The translations under genes were made by a program, and so were the position numbers. DNA of 64,000 nt from Flavobacterium agrisoli (lineage in GTDB: Bacteria; Bacteroidota; Bacteroidia; Flavobacteriales; Flavobacteriaceae): assembly GCF_016522065.1 (NCBI RefSeq), contig NZ_JAEHFV010000004.1, positions 62,001-126,000 on the forward strand, read 5' to 3'. This document shows positions 1-8,523 of the stretch, in pieces (position 1 is the stretch's first letter; each line of letters opens with the position of its first letter). The notes beneath the pieces are model-generated. The model saw nothing but the letters and a program-made list of their open reading frames with translations, had not been told where the DNA came from and searched no databases.

Positions 1-946
1 AAGTTCCAAAAGTATTCATCGGAATAAATTCGTAAAAAATGCCATAATCCAGCATCAGCAACAAATCTGACGAATTATTCAAATCCTGAATGGCAAAAAA
101 ACCTTCCGAAGCGTTGTAAATTTCGTAATACTGAAAGTCTTTTTTAGGCAGGATTTTTTTATACTGTTCTTTATAAGGCGAAAAACTTACCCCACCATGA
201 AAATACACTTCTAAATTTGGCCAAATTTCGAGTAGGTTTTCTTTGCCCGCACTTTCTAAAACTTTATTGAGTAAAACCAGCATCCAAGAGGGAACTCCCG
301 CAAAGCTCGTAACGTTTTCATTGCGCGTTTCGCTAATAATAGCCGCCATTTTAGATTCCCATTCACTCATTAACGAGGTTTTGTTGCTCGGCGTGCTGCT
401 AAATTCGGCCCACATAGGCATGTTTTCAATTAAAATAGCCGATAAATCACCAAAATAAGAATTGTTGTCCTCGTAAATTTGAGAACTGCCGCCCAAGCGC
501 AAACTTTTTCCAATGAATAATTCCGAATCTTCGTTGTTGTTCAAGTACAAACAAAGTAAATCTTTACTGCCTTTGTAATGGCAATCTTCTAGCGCCTCGT
601 TGCTTACAGGGATAAATTTGCTTTTGGCATTGGTGGTGCCACTCGATTTTGCAAACCATTTAATGGGCGTTTCCCAAAATACATTTTGTTCGCCTTGTCG
701 CGTACGCTCAATAAGCGGTTGTAAATCTTCGTAGGACGAAACCGGAACACGCTCGGTAAAGGTTTGGTACGATTTAATTGTTGCAAATTCGTATTGTTTG
801 CCAATAATCGTTTGTTCCGAAGTTCGTATCAAATTGAGTAATAATTCTTCTTGAACCTCATTGGGGTATTTTAGGAAAAGTTCAATTTGATGAATTCTTT
901 GTTTAAGAACCCACGAAGCAAAGGAGTTGATTATTGGTAAGGGCAT
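1..946 (-). CDS. GH3 auxin-responsive promoter family protein (C-terminus cut by window edge)
   Basis: Open reading frame of about 315 codons that starts with ATG at 944-946 (MPLPIINSFASWVLKQ) and runs off the left edge, so the C-terminal part is missing. Residues near 110 read SSGTTNAKSKF, matching the ATP/AMP-binding motif of GH3 acyl-adenylating enzymes, and the text that follows (IPVSNEALEDC, GKSLRLGGSS, YNASEGFFAIQD) is typical of the bacterial GH3 branch. Plant members conjugate amino acids to acyl acids; the substrate of the bacterial proteins is not known, so no reaction is assigned. It is divergent from the DUF2797 gene. A promoter-like element lies about 50 bases upstream. Confidence 0.85.
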   Translation of the reverse strand, partial: MPLPIINSFASWVLKQRIHQIELFLKYPNEVQEELLLNLIRTSEQTIIGKQYEFATIKSYQTFTERVPVSSYEDLQPLIERTRQGEQNVFWETPIKWFAKSSGTTNAKSKFIPVSNEALEDCHYKGSKDLLCLYLNNNEDSELFIGKSLRLGGSSQIYEDNNSYFGDLSAILIENMPMWAEFSSTPSNKTSLMSEWESKMAAIISETRNENVTSFAGVPSWMLVLLNKVLESAGKENLLEIWPNLEVYFHGGVSFSPYKEQYKKILPKKDFQYYEIYNASEGFFAIQDLNNSSDLLLMLDYGIFYEFIPMNTFGT

Positions 947-992
947 TTTTGTGAAAGTGTTATGAATTATGCGTGACGAATTATAACTTTAC

Positions 993-1021
993 CAAAAATA
1001 ACAAAATTTGTTAGATTTCAA
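993..1021 (-). promoter_or_regulatory. Bacteroidota-type promoter for the GH3 gene
   Basis: On the minus strand TTG (1021-1019) is followed after 18 bases by TATTTTTG (1000-993), matching the flavobacterial -33/-7 consensus TTG-N17-23-TAnnTTTG. The GH3 start codon lies about 47 bases downstream. Confidence 0.55.
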
Positions 1022-1038
1022 ATTTAAAAATACACTTA

Positions 1039-1833
1039 ATGCAGTACCAAGGAGTTCTTACCAAAATGCAGACAGAATGGGGTAATCCTATTCAATATTA
1101 TTTGGTTTTCGAAGATGGTTTTATCAATATGAACCAATTGTTAAACAACGATATTGAACTTAATTTTGAAGGATATCAATGTTTAAATTGCCATAAGAAG
1201 AAGAAAATTTACCGTCAAGGTTTTTGTTACGATTGTTTTTACGGTAGCCCAGCAGTGGGCGATTGGATTATGAAACCCGAATTGAGCACTGCGCATTTGG
1301 GTATTCAAGATCGTGATTTGGCCTATGAGGAAAAGGTGCAATTGCAACCGCATATCGTGTATTTAGCTGGGTCTAGCGAGATAAAAGTAGGGGTAACGCG
1401 CAAAACGCAAGTGCCTACTCGTTGGATTGATCAAGGCGCCTCTCAAGCAATTGCTGTTGTTGAAGTTCCGAATCGGTATTTGGCTGGAATTACCGAAGTA
1501 GCTCTAAAAAGCCATTATTCGGATAAAACCAATTGGCGTAAAATGTTGCAAAATGAAGTGGAAACGCTCGATTTGATTGCCGAAAAACACAAAATCGCTG
1601 CCTTGCTTCCTGAAGAAGTTCAGGAGTATTTTTACTCTCAAAAAGAAGATTTATACGAACTGCATTATCCTGTTTTAGAATATCCCAAAAAAGTAACTTC
1701 TTTAAATTTGGATAAAACGCCTCATTTTCGTGGAAAATTAATGGGAATTAAAGGGCAATACCTGCTTTTTGAAGACGGAACGGTTTTTAATATTCGTTCC
1801 TACGAAGGTTATGTGGTAACGTTATCTTTATAA
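1039..1833 (+). CDS. DUF2797 domain-containing protein
   Basis: A 264-residue soluble protein matching the DUF2797 family. Four cysteines near the N-terminus (C48, C51, C63, C66 in CLNC ... CYDC) form a likely zinc-binding knuckle. The centre carries IKVGVTRKTQVPTRWIDQGA, the most typical stretch of the family, which resembles a GIY-YIG-like fold. No biochemical role is established. It is transcribed away from the GH3 gene across a 92-base gap and ends at a strong bidirectional hairpin shared with the AsmA gene. There is no signal peptide, so it should be cytoplasmic. Confidence 0.85.
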   Translation: MQYQGVLTKMQTEWGNPIQYYLVFEDGFINMNQLLNNDIELNFEGYQCLNCHKKKKIYRQGFCYDCFYGSPAVGDWIMKPELSTAHLGIQDRDLAYEEKVQLQPHIVYLAGSSEIKVGVTRKTQVPTRWIDQGASQAIAVVEVPNRYLAGITEVALKSHYSDKTNWRKMLQNEVETLDLIAEKHKIAALLPEEVQEYFYSQKEDLYELHYPVLEYPKKVTSLNLDKTPHFRGKLMGIKGQYLLFEDGTVFNIRSYEGYVVTLSL

Positions 1834-1842
1834 GTAGAAATA

Positions 1843-1876
1843 AAAAGCCTGAAATGATACATTTCAGGCTTTTTAT
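1843..1876. terminator. Bidirectional intrinsic terminator
   Basis: A perfect 13-bp stem (1843-1855 with 1861-1873) around a five-base loop, with T-rich tracts on both strands. It sits between the convergent DUF2797 and AsmA genes. Confidence 0.85.
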
Positions 1877-1895
1877 TTTAGAAGGCTACACCGGA

Positions 1896-4484
1896 TTATT
1901 TTTTCTTTCCGAACAAGCCATTGAGTAATTGGCTCGCTTTTTCTTTTACCGCTTCGGTTTTTTGTTTTTGTTCGGTTGTTTTGGTCGAATCTTTTGTTAT
2001 CGAATTTTTAGTTAAAAGGTTGTTTACTAAAGCATTGCCTTTTTCTTTTAATTTGTCTTTTTGTTGGTTGGACAATTGCGTAGTCAAATTGGTAATTGCC
2101 GTTTTCATGTCTAACGCAATTTTAGGATCCGAAAAATTACCAGTAACCACGGCTTTTATCGGAATGTTTTGTAGTTTTTCCTGATCGGCAACCGATAATT
2201 TGGAGATAAAAGCAGTGGCTTCTTTTCCTAAATATTTAGCCGGAACATCAAACGTAATGTTGTAATTCATTGTTTGATCAAAACCGTGTGTGCCGCCAAT
2301 AGTCGCTTTGATATCTTGGTATTTTATATCAAATGGTTTTACGTTTACTTTTCCGTTATCAAAAGTAAGTCCCACTTTTAAATCGTTTAAGTTAAGTTTG
2401 CTTAAATCGATAAAATTTACTTTAGAATCGAGTGCGGTTAATAAAGTTGAATTTTTTTGATTGATGGTTGTAGAAAGCAATTGTCCTAATAAATCGCCCG
2501 AAATAGATTGCAAATTTGGAGTAAGTTCCATTGCATCTAATTTTCCGTTTACTTTGATGTTCGAGTTGATTTTTCCGTTTACAATTCCGGCAAGTGGTGC
2601 CATTTTTTTAAGCATGTCTAATTGCGTGAACGATTGTGCAATATCCACCTGATTAAAGCCTAAATCCATATCAAAAGTAGGTACTTTTCCTTTGGTCGAA
2701 ACCGAGCCGGTTAAAGCAATTTTACCACCAAAAATAGCCGTGTTGAAATTTTCTAAAGTAGCTTTTTCATCTTTTACGATTAGTTTTCCAGACACGTCTT
2801 TCAATTTCAAGTTATCATACAAAACCGTGTTGGCTTTGGCTGTAATGGTGCAATTTAAAAAGGCCGGAATTTTCATGGCTTCGGTTGGTTTGGCTTCTTT
2901 AGTTGCAGAATCTGATTCGCCCGAAGTTAAAAAATCATCCACTGCCAATTGGTTCGATGTCATGTTGAAATTACCTTTTAACTCTTGTTTTTTAAACATA
3001 AAACCGTAGAAATTCTCTAAAACCCCGTTGATGGCTAAATCACTTTTACCGGTCGTGGCATTAAATTGTTTTAAATTAATTCGATGTGGATTAAATTCGA
3101 CCATTGCCGTTTGAATGGCCATCGATTTGTTGTTTTCATCGGTATATTTAAAATCAGATAAACTCATAGTTCCTGCATTTTGGATGTTTTGGTACTGACT
3201 TTTTTCTATCGAAGCCATGTCAAAATGTGTGGTAACATCGGCTTTTAAAATCCCACGTAAAGGTTTATCTAATTTGATTGGATAAGCTTGCGACAAATTG
3301 GCTAAATTGATTGTTCCTTTTAAAGCGGCATCTACAATCGGATTTTCCACCACATTTTCAATTTTACCTTTCGCATTAAAAACATCTTGATCTATACGAA
3401 ACGACAATTGGTTTATGTTGAGGTAGGTGTCGTTTAAAATTCCGGTTTCATTACTTATTTTCGTATTAATTACAATGTTTTGAACCGATTTTGGCAATCT
3501 AGGATATTGAAAGGACGCGTTGTTAGACGTAATCGCTACATCAAATTTAGGTACGGTGGTATCGGTATAAAGTCCTTTGGCAAAACCGATAATACTAAAA
3601 TCGCCTGTTGTTTTTATTTCGCTAAGTCCAGAAGTGTAAGCCGACGGAATTAATCCTAAAAAGTTGGTAAACGAAGAGGTAGGTGTTTTAAAGGTTAGGT
3701 CGTATTGCTGGCCTTTTTCAAGTAGTTGGATAAATCCGTTGAACTCTAAAGGGAGTTGGTTTATAAGGGCTTTGTTTTCTTTAAAACTGTATTTGCTTTG
3801 TTCTAAGTCAATTCCTAAAACAGCATCGAGAGTTAAGGCCACTTTATTCATGTAATTCATTTTATCCAAATCTAAAGAAACCAAGGCCGTTGATTTGGTT
3901 TTTAAATCCAATTTTGAATTGGTGAAATCGCCTGTTCCTTCGTGATTTAAACTATCGATAACCATTTTGATTTTTGAACGTTCATCAAAATAACGGAATT
4001 TGAAATTCTCAATTTTATAATGCTGAATTTGTAACGCCATCGGATCTTTATCGGCATCATTGTTTTCTTTGGGTTGGTCTTTTAAAGCAATATCGTAATT
4101 GCCAATGCCATCTTTGTTGAATAAAATGTTTATGTAACCGTCTTTCGAATCGATTCCTTGAATCGAAATCGGTTCGTTTTTACCTTTAAAAAGTTCTTTG
4201 ATGCTCATTTGCAAATTCAATTCGCCTAAAGCCACCAACGTATCACCTTCAAAAGGAGCTTTGTTGATAATAGCTAATTTTTCGATAGAAACTGTAGCAT
4301 TTGGAAAATCGGAAAACAAGCTCAAATCAGCCTCCGCAAAATGAACCTTTGCATCAAGGTTTTTGTTAATGGTTTCGGTAATTTTGAGTTTAATGGTGTC
4401 GCTAAAAAAGTAGGGAATACCAAAAAGGGTGGCTGTAAAAAGGGCCAAAATAATTCCGATAGCAATTGCAATTTTTTTAAACAT
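1896..4484 (-). CDS. AsmA-like family protein (outer-membrane biogenesis type)
   Basis: A long protein of about 862 residues with one N-terminal membrane anchor (MFKKIAIAIGIILALFTATL) followed by an extended beta-rich periplasmic body, then a Lys/Gln-rich C-terminus ending in GLFGKKK. The pattern (AsmA N-terminal domain, then AsmA-like C-terminal repeats such as VNGKINSNIKVNGKLDAM) places it among the AsmA/TamB-type bridge-like proteins thought to help move phospholipid or assemble the outer membrane. Start chosen at 4484, not at the in-frame ATG at 4517, because a TATTTTTG element at 4530-4523 would put the transcript start near 4517. It is monocistronic and ends at the shared hairpin with DUF2797. 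Confidence 0.85.
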   Translation of the reverse strand: MFKKIAIAIGIILALFTATLFGIPYFFSDTIKLKITETINKNLDAKVHFAEADLSLFSDFPNATVSIEKLAIINKAPFEGDTLVALGELNLQMSIKELFKGKNEPISIQGIDSKDGYINILFNKDGIGNYDIALKDQPKENNDADKDPMALQIQHYKIENFKFRYFDERSKIKMVIDSLNHEGTGDFTNSKLDLKTKSTALVSLDLDKMNYMNKVALTLDAVLGIDLEQSKYSFKENKALINQLPLEFNGFIQLLEKGQQYDLTFKTPTSSFTNFLGLIPSAYTSGLSEIKTTGDFSIIGFAKGLYTDTTVPKFDVAITSNNASFQYPRLPKSVQNIVINTKISNETGILNDTYLNINQLSFRIDQDVFNAKGKIENVVENPIVDAALKGTINLANLSQAYPIKLDKPLRGILKADVTTHFDMASIEKSQYQNIQNAGTMSLSDFKYTDENNKSMAIQTAMVEFNPHRINLKQFNATTGKSDLAINGVLENFYGFMFKKQELKGNFNMTSNQLAVDDFLTSGESDSATKEAKPTEAMKIPAFLNCTITAKANTVLYDNLKLKDVSGKLIVKDEKATLENFNTAIFGGKIALTGSVSTKGKVPTFDMDLGFNQVDIAQSFTQLDMLKKMAPLAGIVNGKINSNIKVNGKLDAMELTPNLQSISGDLLGQLLSTTINQKNSTLLTALDSKVNFIDLSKLNLNDLKVGLTFDNGKVNVKPFDIKYQDIKATIGGTHGFDQTMNYNITFDVPAKYLGKEATAFISKLSVADQEKLQNIPIKAVVTGNFSDPKIALDMKTAITNLTTQLSNQQKDKLKEKGNALVNNLLTKNSITKDSTKTTEQKQKTEAVKEKASQLLNGLFGKKK

Positions 4485-4522
4485 AATAATCAATTTGGGG
4501 TTGCTTTTAAATGTCAATTGAA

Positions 4523-4530
4523 CAAAAATA
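4523..4530 (-). promoter_or_regulatory. -7 promoter element (TATTTTTG) of the AsmA gene
   Basis: The minus strand reads TATTTTTG, the flavobacterial -7 consensus, about 39 bases before the chosen start. No convincing -33 TTG is seen at the right distance. Confidence 0.4.
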
Positions 4531-4599
4531 AGGTTTTGGAGGTAATCTGCTTTATAATATTTTCACAAAAGTGCCGATTTCTTTTAATAGGTTTTAATC

Positions 4600-4653
4600 A
4601 AAAAAAAAGATAGCTCGCCGAACTTTCTTTTGACAGAAGTAAGCAAGCTATCC
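4600..4653 (-). terminator. Orphan intrinsic terminator hairpin
   Basis: Outer stem GATAGCT (609-615 of the 4 kb block) with AGCTATC (646-652), continued by GC/GC and ACTT/AAGT pairs to give a hairpin of about 44 bases. On the minus strand it is followed by eight or more U residues. The sppA transcript already has its own terminator upstream, so the transcript this one ends is unknown. Confidence 0.55.
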
Positions 4654-4846
4654 AAAAATAAACACGTTTTTATTTTTTTATACGTGAAGATATAGTGTTC
4701 CCGTTGCAGAAAGCGCCAGGCAGAAATTTTGTTTTTTGGTTTGGCTAAATTACTACAGGAGCAAGGAAAAGGATGTTACTGAAAAATTACTATTTGGTTA
4801 TCTGTATTTCAAGTTAATGTTAGCAATGTTAATTTTAGAATATCAA

Positions 4847-4884
4847 AAAAGCCGATTCAACAGTAAAACTGGAACCGGCTTTTG
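4847..4884 (-). terminator. Intrinsic terminator of sppA
   Basis: AAAAGCCGATTC pairs imperfectly with GGAACCGGCTTTT, with T-rich sequence on the minus strand. It lies 23 bases after the sppA stop codon. Confidence 0.7.
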
Positions 4885-4906
4885 TAAAATAAGAGTTGTA
4901 TATTCC

Positions 4907-6667
4907 TTATTGAATAGAAATTTCGAAAGGCATTAATGCTTGAATGCCTTGTGTTTTTTTGGTTTTTTTAAATTGTTCCAATAACAAGAAATTCGCTTCG
5001 CCAATTTCTTCTTTAATGAAAGCGTCTTTTGATTTAACAAATGGTAAACCACTCAATAATTCGTTTAAATCTTTTTTGTAAACCGGGAAATTTTGAGTGC
5101 TGTATTCTTTTATTTTTCCTAATCGAGCTGCTTCGGCTAAGGCGTCATCTAAACCACCAATTTTATCAACCAAGCCAATTTTTAAAGCTTCAGAGCCTGA
5201 CCAAACTCTTCCTTGGGCAATTGCATCTACTTGATCAAAAGTCATTTTTCTTCCTTCCGCAACATGTGTTACAAAGGTTTTGTAAATTTGCTCGACTCCC
5301 TCAAGCGTTACGGCAGCAAATTTATCGTCTAATGGTACAAACGGACTGTAATTGGCTGCATTTTCATGGGTTTTTACTTGTTCGGTATGAATGCCAATTT
5401 TGGTAGCCAATGGCGAAAAGTTAGGCAATACACCAAATACTCCGATAGAACCCGTGATGGTGTTTTTTTCGGCAAAAATAGTATTGGCGTTGCAAGCAAT
5501 ATAATATCCGCCCGAAGCGGCATAGTTACCCATAGAAACCACTACGGGTTTTACTTTTTTGGTTAATTCAATTTCCCTCCAAATCAAGTCAGAAGTTAAA
5601 GCACTCCCTCCTGGACTGTCTATTCGCAAAACAATGGCCTTGATGTTTTTGTCTTTTGCTGCTTCTTGTAGTGAACGACGCATTGAGCCTTCTCCAATCG
5701 TATTCACATCGCCTTCGCCGCTGCCAATTTCGCCTTGGGCATAAATCACCGCAATTTGGTCGTCACTTTCAGTTATTTCCGAAGTAGTAACATGGTTCTG
5801 CGTGTAATCGTCAATCGAAACTTTATTATAGTCTTCATCGTTAGCTACTTTTAGCGCTTTTTTAATGTCGTTATGGTAAACGTCTTCATAAGCCACAACA
5901 TCAACTAATTTTTCGCTTTTAGCCATTTCAGGTGTTCTTGCCAAAAGTCCGTTTGCAATTTCATTCAAATGCACAACCGGAATTTTTCTGCTTTTAGAAA
6001 TATCGGTCACCACAACATCCCAAACGGATCGTAAAAGTGCAGTTAATTGCTCGCGATTGGCTTCGCTCATTTCGTTTTGAAGAAAAGGTTCAACGGCACT
6101 TTTGTATTTACCGTGGCGAATAACCTCCATATGAATTCCGGTTTTTTCTTGTAAATCTTTAAAAAACATTACTTCCGATGATAAACCTTTAAAATCCATG
6201 TCGCCAACCGGATTTAAGTAGATTTTATCGGCAACCGAATTCAAATAATATTCTTTTTGCGAATACGAATTAGCATAAGCCATGATGAATTTTCCAGACT
6301 TTTTAAAGGATTCTAAAGCATCTCTGATTTCTTTAGTTTGCGCCATTCCAATCGAAGATTGGTTGTTTAGGATAGAGATTCCTTTGATGTTGTCGTCTTT
6401 CTCGGCAGATTTAATGGCTTTAATTACATCGGTGATGCCAATACTTTTTTGATCCGAAAAGATAGAAACCCAAGGATCTTCGTATTTTCCAGCATAATCA
6501 TTTTGAATTCTTTTTAAATCTAACTCAATTACCGAATCGTTTTTGATGGTTACTTTATCGCCATCACCTCCAAACAAAGCGGCAATAAAGATGATTCCGA
6601 AAAAGGATATCATTAAAAAAACAAAAATCCCGATAACTGTTGCTAAAACATTTCCTAAAAATTTCAT
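4907..6667 (-). CDS. sppA: Signal peptide peptidase SppA, 67-kDa type
   Basis: A 586-residue membrane-anchored serine protease that degrades cleaved signal peptides. An N-terminal transmembrane segment (residues 5-32) is followed by two tandem S49 domains, the long type seen in E. coli SppA. The Ser-Lys dyad can be read: Ser385 in NYAASGGYYIA of the C-terminal domain and Lys189 in GKYKSAVEPF of the N-terminal domain. LRIDSPGGSAL (about 347-357) is the family substrate-groove motif. The length is normal and nothing appears missing. The gene is monocistronic with its own terminator, and a TACATTTG element lies 46 bases upstream of its ATG. Confidence 0.95.
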   Translation of the reverse strand: MKFLGNVLATVIGIFVFLMISFFGIIFIAALFGGDGDKVTIKNDSVIELDLKRIQNDYAGKYEDPWVSIFSDQKSIGITDVIKAIKSAEKDDNIKGISILNNQSSIGMAQTKEIRDALESFKKSGKFIMAYANSYSQKEYYLNSVADKIYLNPVGDMDFKGLSSEVMFFKDLQEKTGIHMEVIRHGKYKSAVEPFLQNEMSEANREQLTALLRSVWDVVVTDISKSRKIPVVHLNEIANGLLARTPEMAKSEKLVDVVAYEDVYHNDIKKALKVANDEDYNKVSIDDYTQNHVTTSEITESDDQIAVIYAQGEIGSGEGDVNTIGEGSMRRSLQEAAKDKNIKAIVLRIDSPGGSALTSDLIWREIELTKKVKPVVVSMGNYAASGGYYIACNANTIFAEKNTITGSIGVFGVLPNFSPLATKIGIHTEQVKTHENAANYSPFVPLDDKFAAVTLEGVEQIYKTFVTHVAEGRKMTFDQVDAIAQGRVWSGSEALKIGLVDKIGGLDDALAEAARLGKIKEYSTQNFPVYKKDLNELLSGLPFVKSKDAFIKEEIGEANFLLLEQFKKTKKTQGIQALMPFEISIQ

Positions 6668-6712
6668 AGTTATTTATTTTTTCTATAAGTAGCTTTCCTT
6701 AGCCTAATGTTA

Positions 6713-6720
6713 CAAATGTA
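6713..6720 (-). promoter_or_regulatory. -7 promoter element (TACATTTG) of sppA
   Basis: The minus strand reads TACATTTG, matching TAnnTTTG, 46 bases upstream of the sppA start. No clear -33 element is seen. Confidence 0.4.
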
Positions 6721-6877
6721 GTTAAAAGTTGATTTTTTTAATTGGCGTTTGTTTGCTTTATTTGTAGGTAAATACTTTATTGTTGTAAACGTATGAATCG
6801 AATTTTAAAACTTTTTCTTTTGTTTTTTCCTTTGTTTGCATCAATAATCTATGTACTATGTCAGTTGCTTAAATTAT

Positions 6878-7954
6878 TTAAATCTTGTTCTTTGATTTCC
6901 AATTTTCATTCTTTATTTCATAAACGAAATTTAATTTTGGATCTTCTCCATAATATTCAACTTGCTGTTCTCCAATTTTTTCAGCACCAAGCCTGCCGAC
7001 AGCAATCTGTGAGCGGATATTGTCTGCTCCTATATGGAAATTGACTTTTGATACGTATTGAAATATATAGTTAAGCATCATTGCCTTAACATTCCCATTT
7101 ATACCTTTGCCCCAATATTTTATACCATAAAAAGTATAGCCGATAAAAATGCTATTCTTTACTTCATTATAGTCATAAAACCGAGTACTTCCGATAACTT
7201 TTTTAGTAGCTTTATTTACAATTTTAAATGCTCCTCGGCTTTCTATCGCCCCATCAAAGAAAGTACGAAATACCTCTCTCTTCCATCTGTCTTTATTTGG
7301 GTGTTGTTCCCATATTCTTGGGTCTGAAGCTGCTTCGTATAAAATTTCGAAATCCTCTTCCTGTAATGGAAAAAGAGCTGTTTCTTCATTTTCTAATGTC
7401 GGTTGAATATCTGGGCCAGTAGATATGATATCTGATTTTAATATTTTCTTCATCATTATATCGGTCTGCTCGTCATCTCCCAATTTGAAAATATGTTTAT
7501 CAAATTCTACAAAACCATTCTTCTTGTAAAACCTTATTGCTCTTAGGTTTTCTTCCCAAACTCCTAACCAAACATAGTCGGTATTTATTTGTTTGGCAAT
7601 TTCAATGGCTTTTTCATAAAGCACTTGTCCGACCTTTTTCCCATGAAATTCTTGTAAAACATAAATGCGTTCAATTTCAAGTGCTGTGTCGTTTTGCAAT
7701 TCGGTTTGGGAAGCCCCGAAGTTCAGTTTCAAATAGCCAATGACTTTTTCATCCAAGATTGCAAAATAAAATTCGGAATGCTCATTATTCAGTTCTTCGG
7801 TTAGCTTTTCAATAGAAAAACCATCCTCTAAATACTTTGCTATATTTTCTTTGGTATTGCTTTCAGAAAATGTTTCGTAAAAGGTTTGTCTGCCTATTTG
7901 TTGTAACTGCTGAATATCGTTTAATGTTACTCCCTGTATGGTTATATTTTCCAT
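6878..7954 (-). CDS. Tandem GNAT fusion protein (PaiA-like plus RimJ/RimL-like acetyltransferase)
   Basis: About 358 residues containing two complete GNAT acetyltransferase domains. The first (about 1-170) resembles PaiA-type polyamine or small-molecule acetyltransferases: RQTFYETFSESNT, then an acetyl-CoA loop QEFHGKKVGQVLYEKA and VWEENLRAIRFYKKNGF. After a linker the second (about 188-350) resembles RimJ/RimL-type enzymes: LYEAASDPRIWEQHP, GSTRFYDY, GYTFYGIKYWGKGINGNVKAMML and IGADNIRSQIAVGRLGAEKIG. Start chosen at 7954 (MENITIQGV), 7 bases after the upstream GNAT gene ends, so the two are probably co-transcribed. The substrates are unknown. The fusion looks like two once-separate genes joined by loss of a stop codon. 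Confidence 0.8.
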   Translation of the reverse strand: MENITIQGVTLNDIQQLQQIGRQTFYETFSESNTKENIAKYLEDGFSIEKLTEELNNEHSEFYFAILDEKVIGYLKLNFGASQTELQNDTALEIERIYVLQEFHGKKVGQVLYEKAIEIAKQINTDYVWLGVWEENLRAIRFYKKNGFVEFDKHIFKLGDDEQTDIMMKKILKSDIISTGPDIQPTLENEETALFPLQEEDFEILYEAASDPRIWEQHPNKDRWKREVFRTFFDGAIESRGAFKIVNKATKKVIGSTRFYDYNEVKNSIFIGYTFYGIKYWGKGINGNVKAMMLNYIFQYVSKVNFHIGADNIRSQIAVGRLGAEKIGEQQVEYYGEDPKLNFVYEIKNENWKSKNKI

Positions 7955-7961
7955 TGCTATT

Positions 7962-8432
7962 CTAATTTTTAACATTCCATTCGTAATTAATCCACTCGTT
8001 ATTTTCCTTTGCTCCCAAACGCTCATAAAATCTTTTCCCTGCTTCATTCCAAGGGGCAACCGTCCATTTTATCTGTCCGCAGTTATTTACTTTGGCTTCT
8101 TTTTTTAGAACATCCATCAATTGTTTACCAATTTTTTGCCCTCTGTATTTTTGATCTACATAGAGTTCTTTCATATAAATCCCCGGCCTGTTCTGTGCCG
8201 TGTACGGGAGAAAATAATACACTAACATTCCTGCAATTTCATCCTTGTCCTCGGCTACAAAGCAATAAAAGTCTGGCGGACTTTTGCGGAAACCGCTTAC
8301 CTTTACAATTTCTGGTGTGATGGCGAAAACATCAATATACTTTTCAAAAATTGCTAAATCTCTCATTAACAACCAAACTTTTGCACTGTCTGCCTCAACA
8401 GCTTTGCGGATAATTATTTCGTCATTTTTCAT
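7962..8432 (-). CDS. GNAT family N-acetyltransferase
   Basis: A 156-residue single-domain GNAT protein. Visible motifs are GIYMKELYVDQKYRGQKIGK (beta4 and the acetyl-CoA pyrophosphate loop) and WNEAGKRFYERLGA (C-terminal arm). It resembles the spermidine/spermine- or diamine-type acetyltransferases, but the substrate cannot be read from sequence. It is first of a two-gene unit with the tandem GNAT gene and is divergent from the MocR-type regulator across 77 bases. MocR regulators often control a divergent neighbour, so it is a plausible target. Confidence 0.85.
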   Translation of the reverse strand: MKNDEIIIRKAVEADSAKVWLLMRDLAIFEKYIDVFAITPEIVKVSGFRKSPPDFYCFVAEDKDEIAGMLVYYFLPYTAQNRPGIYMKELYVDQKYRGQKIGKQLMDVLKKEAKVNNCGQIKWTVAPWNEAGKRFYERLGAKENNEWINYEWNVKN

Positions 8433-8436
8433 AAGT

Positions 8437-8462
8437 CGACTTATTTTCTACAATAAGAAGTC
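8437..8462. promoter_or_regulatory. Imperfect palindrome in the GNAT/MocR divergent region
   Basis: GACTTATT and AATAAGAAGTC face each other around a six-base centre directly upstream of the GNAT start. This is operator-like symmetry, distinct from the TCCAAT repeats nearer the regulator. A role is inferred from position only. Confidence 0.35.
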
Positions 8463-8476
8463 AAAATTAATCCTGT

Positions 8477-8523
8477 ATTGGATTATATTTGTAGTCCAAT
8501 TTAAATAAAATGGATAGTCCAAT
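8477..8523. promoter_or_regulatory. Candidate MocR operator and promoter
   Basis: ATTGGA (8477-8482) faces TCCAAT (8495-8500), and the unit TAGTCCAAT is repeated directly at 8492-8500 and 8515-8523, 23 bases apart, the second copy inside the start of the regulator gene. A TATATTTG -7 element (8484-8491) lies within the inverted pair. Characterised MocR proteins such as PdxR and GabR bind direct and inverted repeats of this kind, so autoregulation is plausible. Confidence 0.5.

Larger units (their letters stand above)
4485..4906. other. 422-bp intergenic stretch between sppA and the AsmA gene
   Basis: It holds the AsmA promoter (4523-4530), a long orphan hairpin with a minus-strand U tract (4600-4653), and the sppA terminator (4847-4884). 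The 4654-4846 interval between the two hairpins has no ATG-started reading frame on the minus strand that I would defend. It includes a locally GC-richer patch near 4700-4725 of unknown origin. A small RNA is possible. Confidence 0.5.

Noticed and set aside
4736..4936. A 66-codon plus-strand frame between the AsmA and sppA genes
   Set aside because: It starts at TTG, crosses the sppA terminator hairpin and runs into the 3' end of sppA on the other strand. No homology is recognised.
6793..7044. An 83-codon plus-strand frame after sppA
   Set aside because: Most of it is antisense to the tandem GNAT gene, and the hydrophobic start is AT-rich intergenic DNA.
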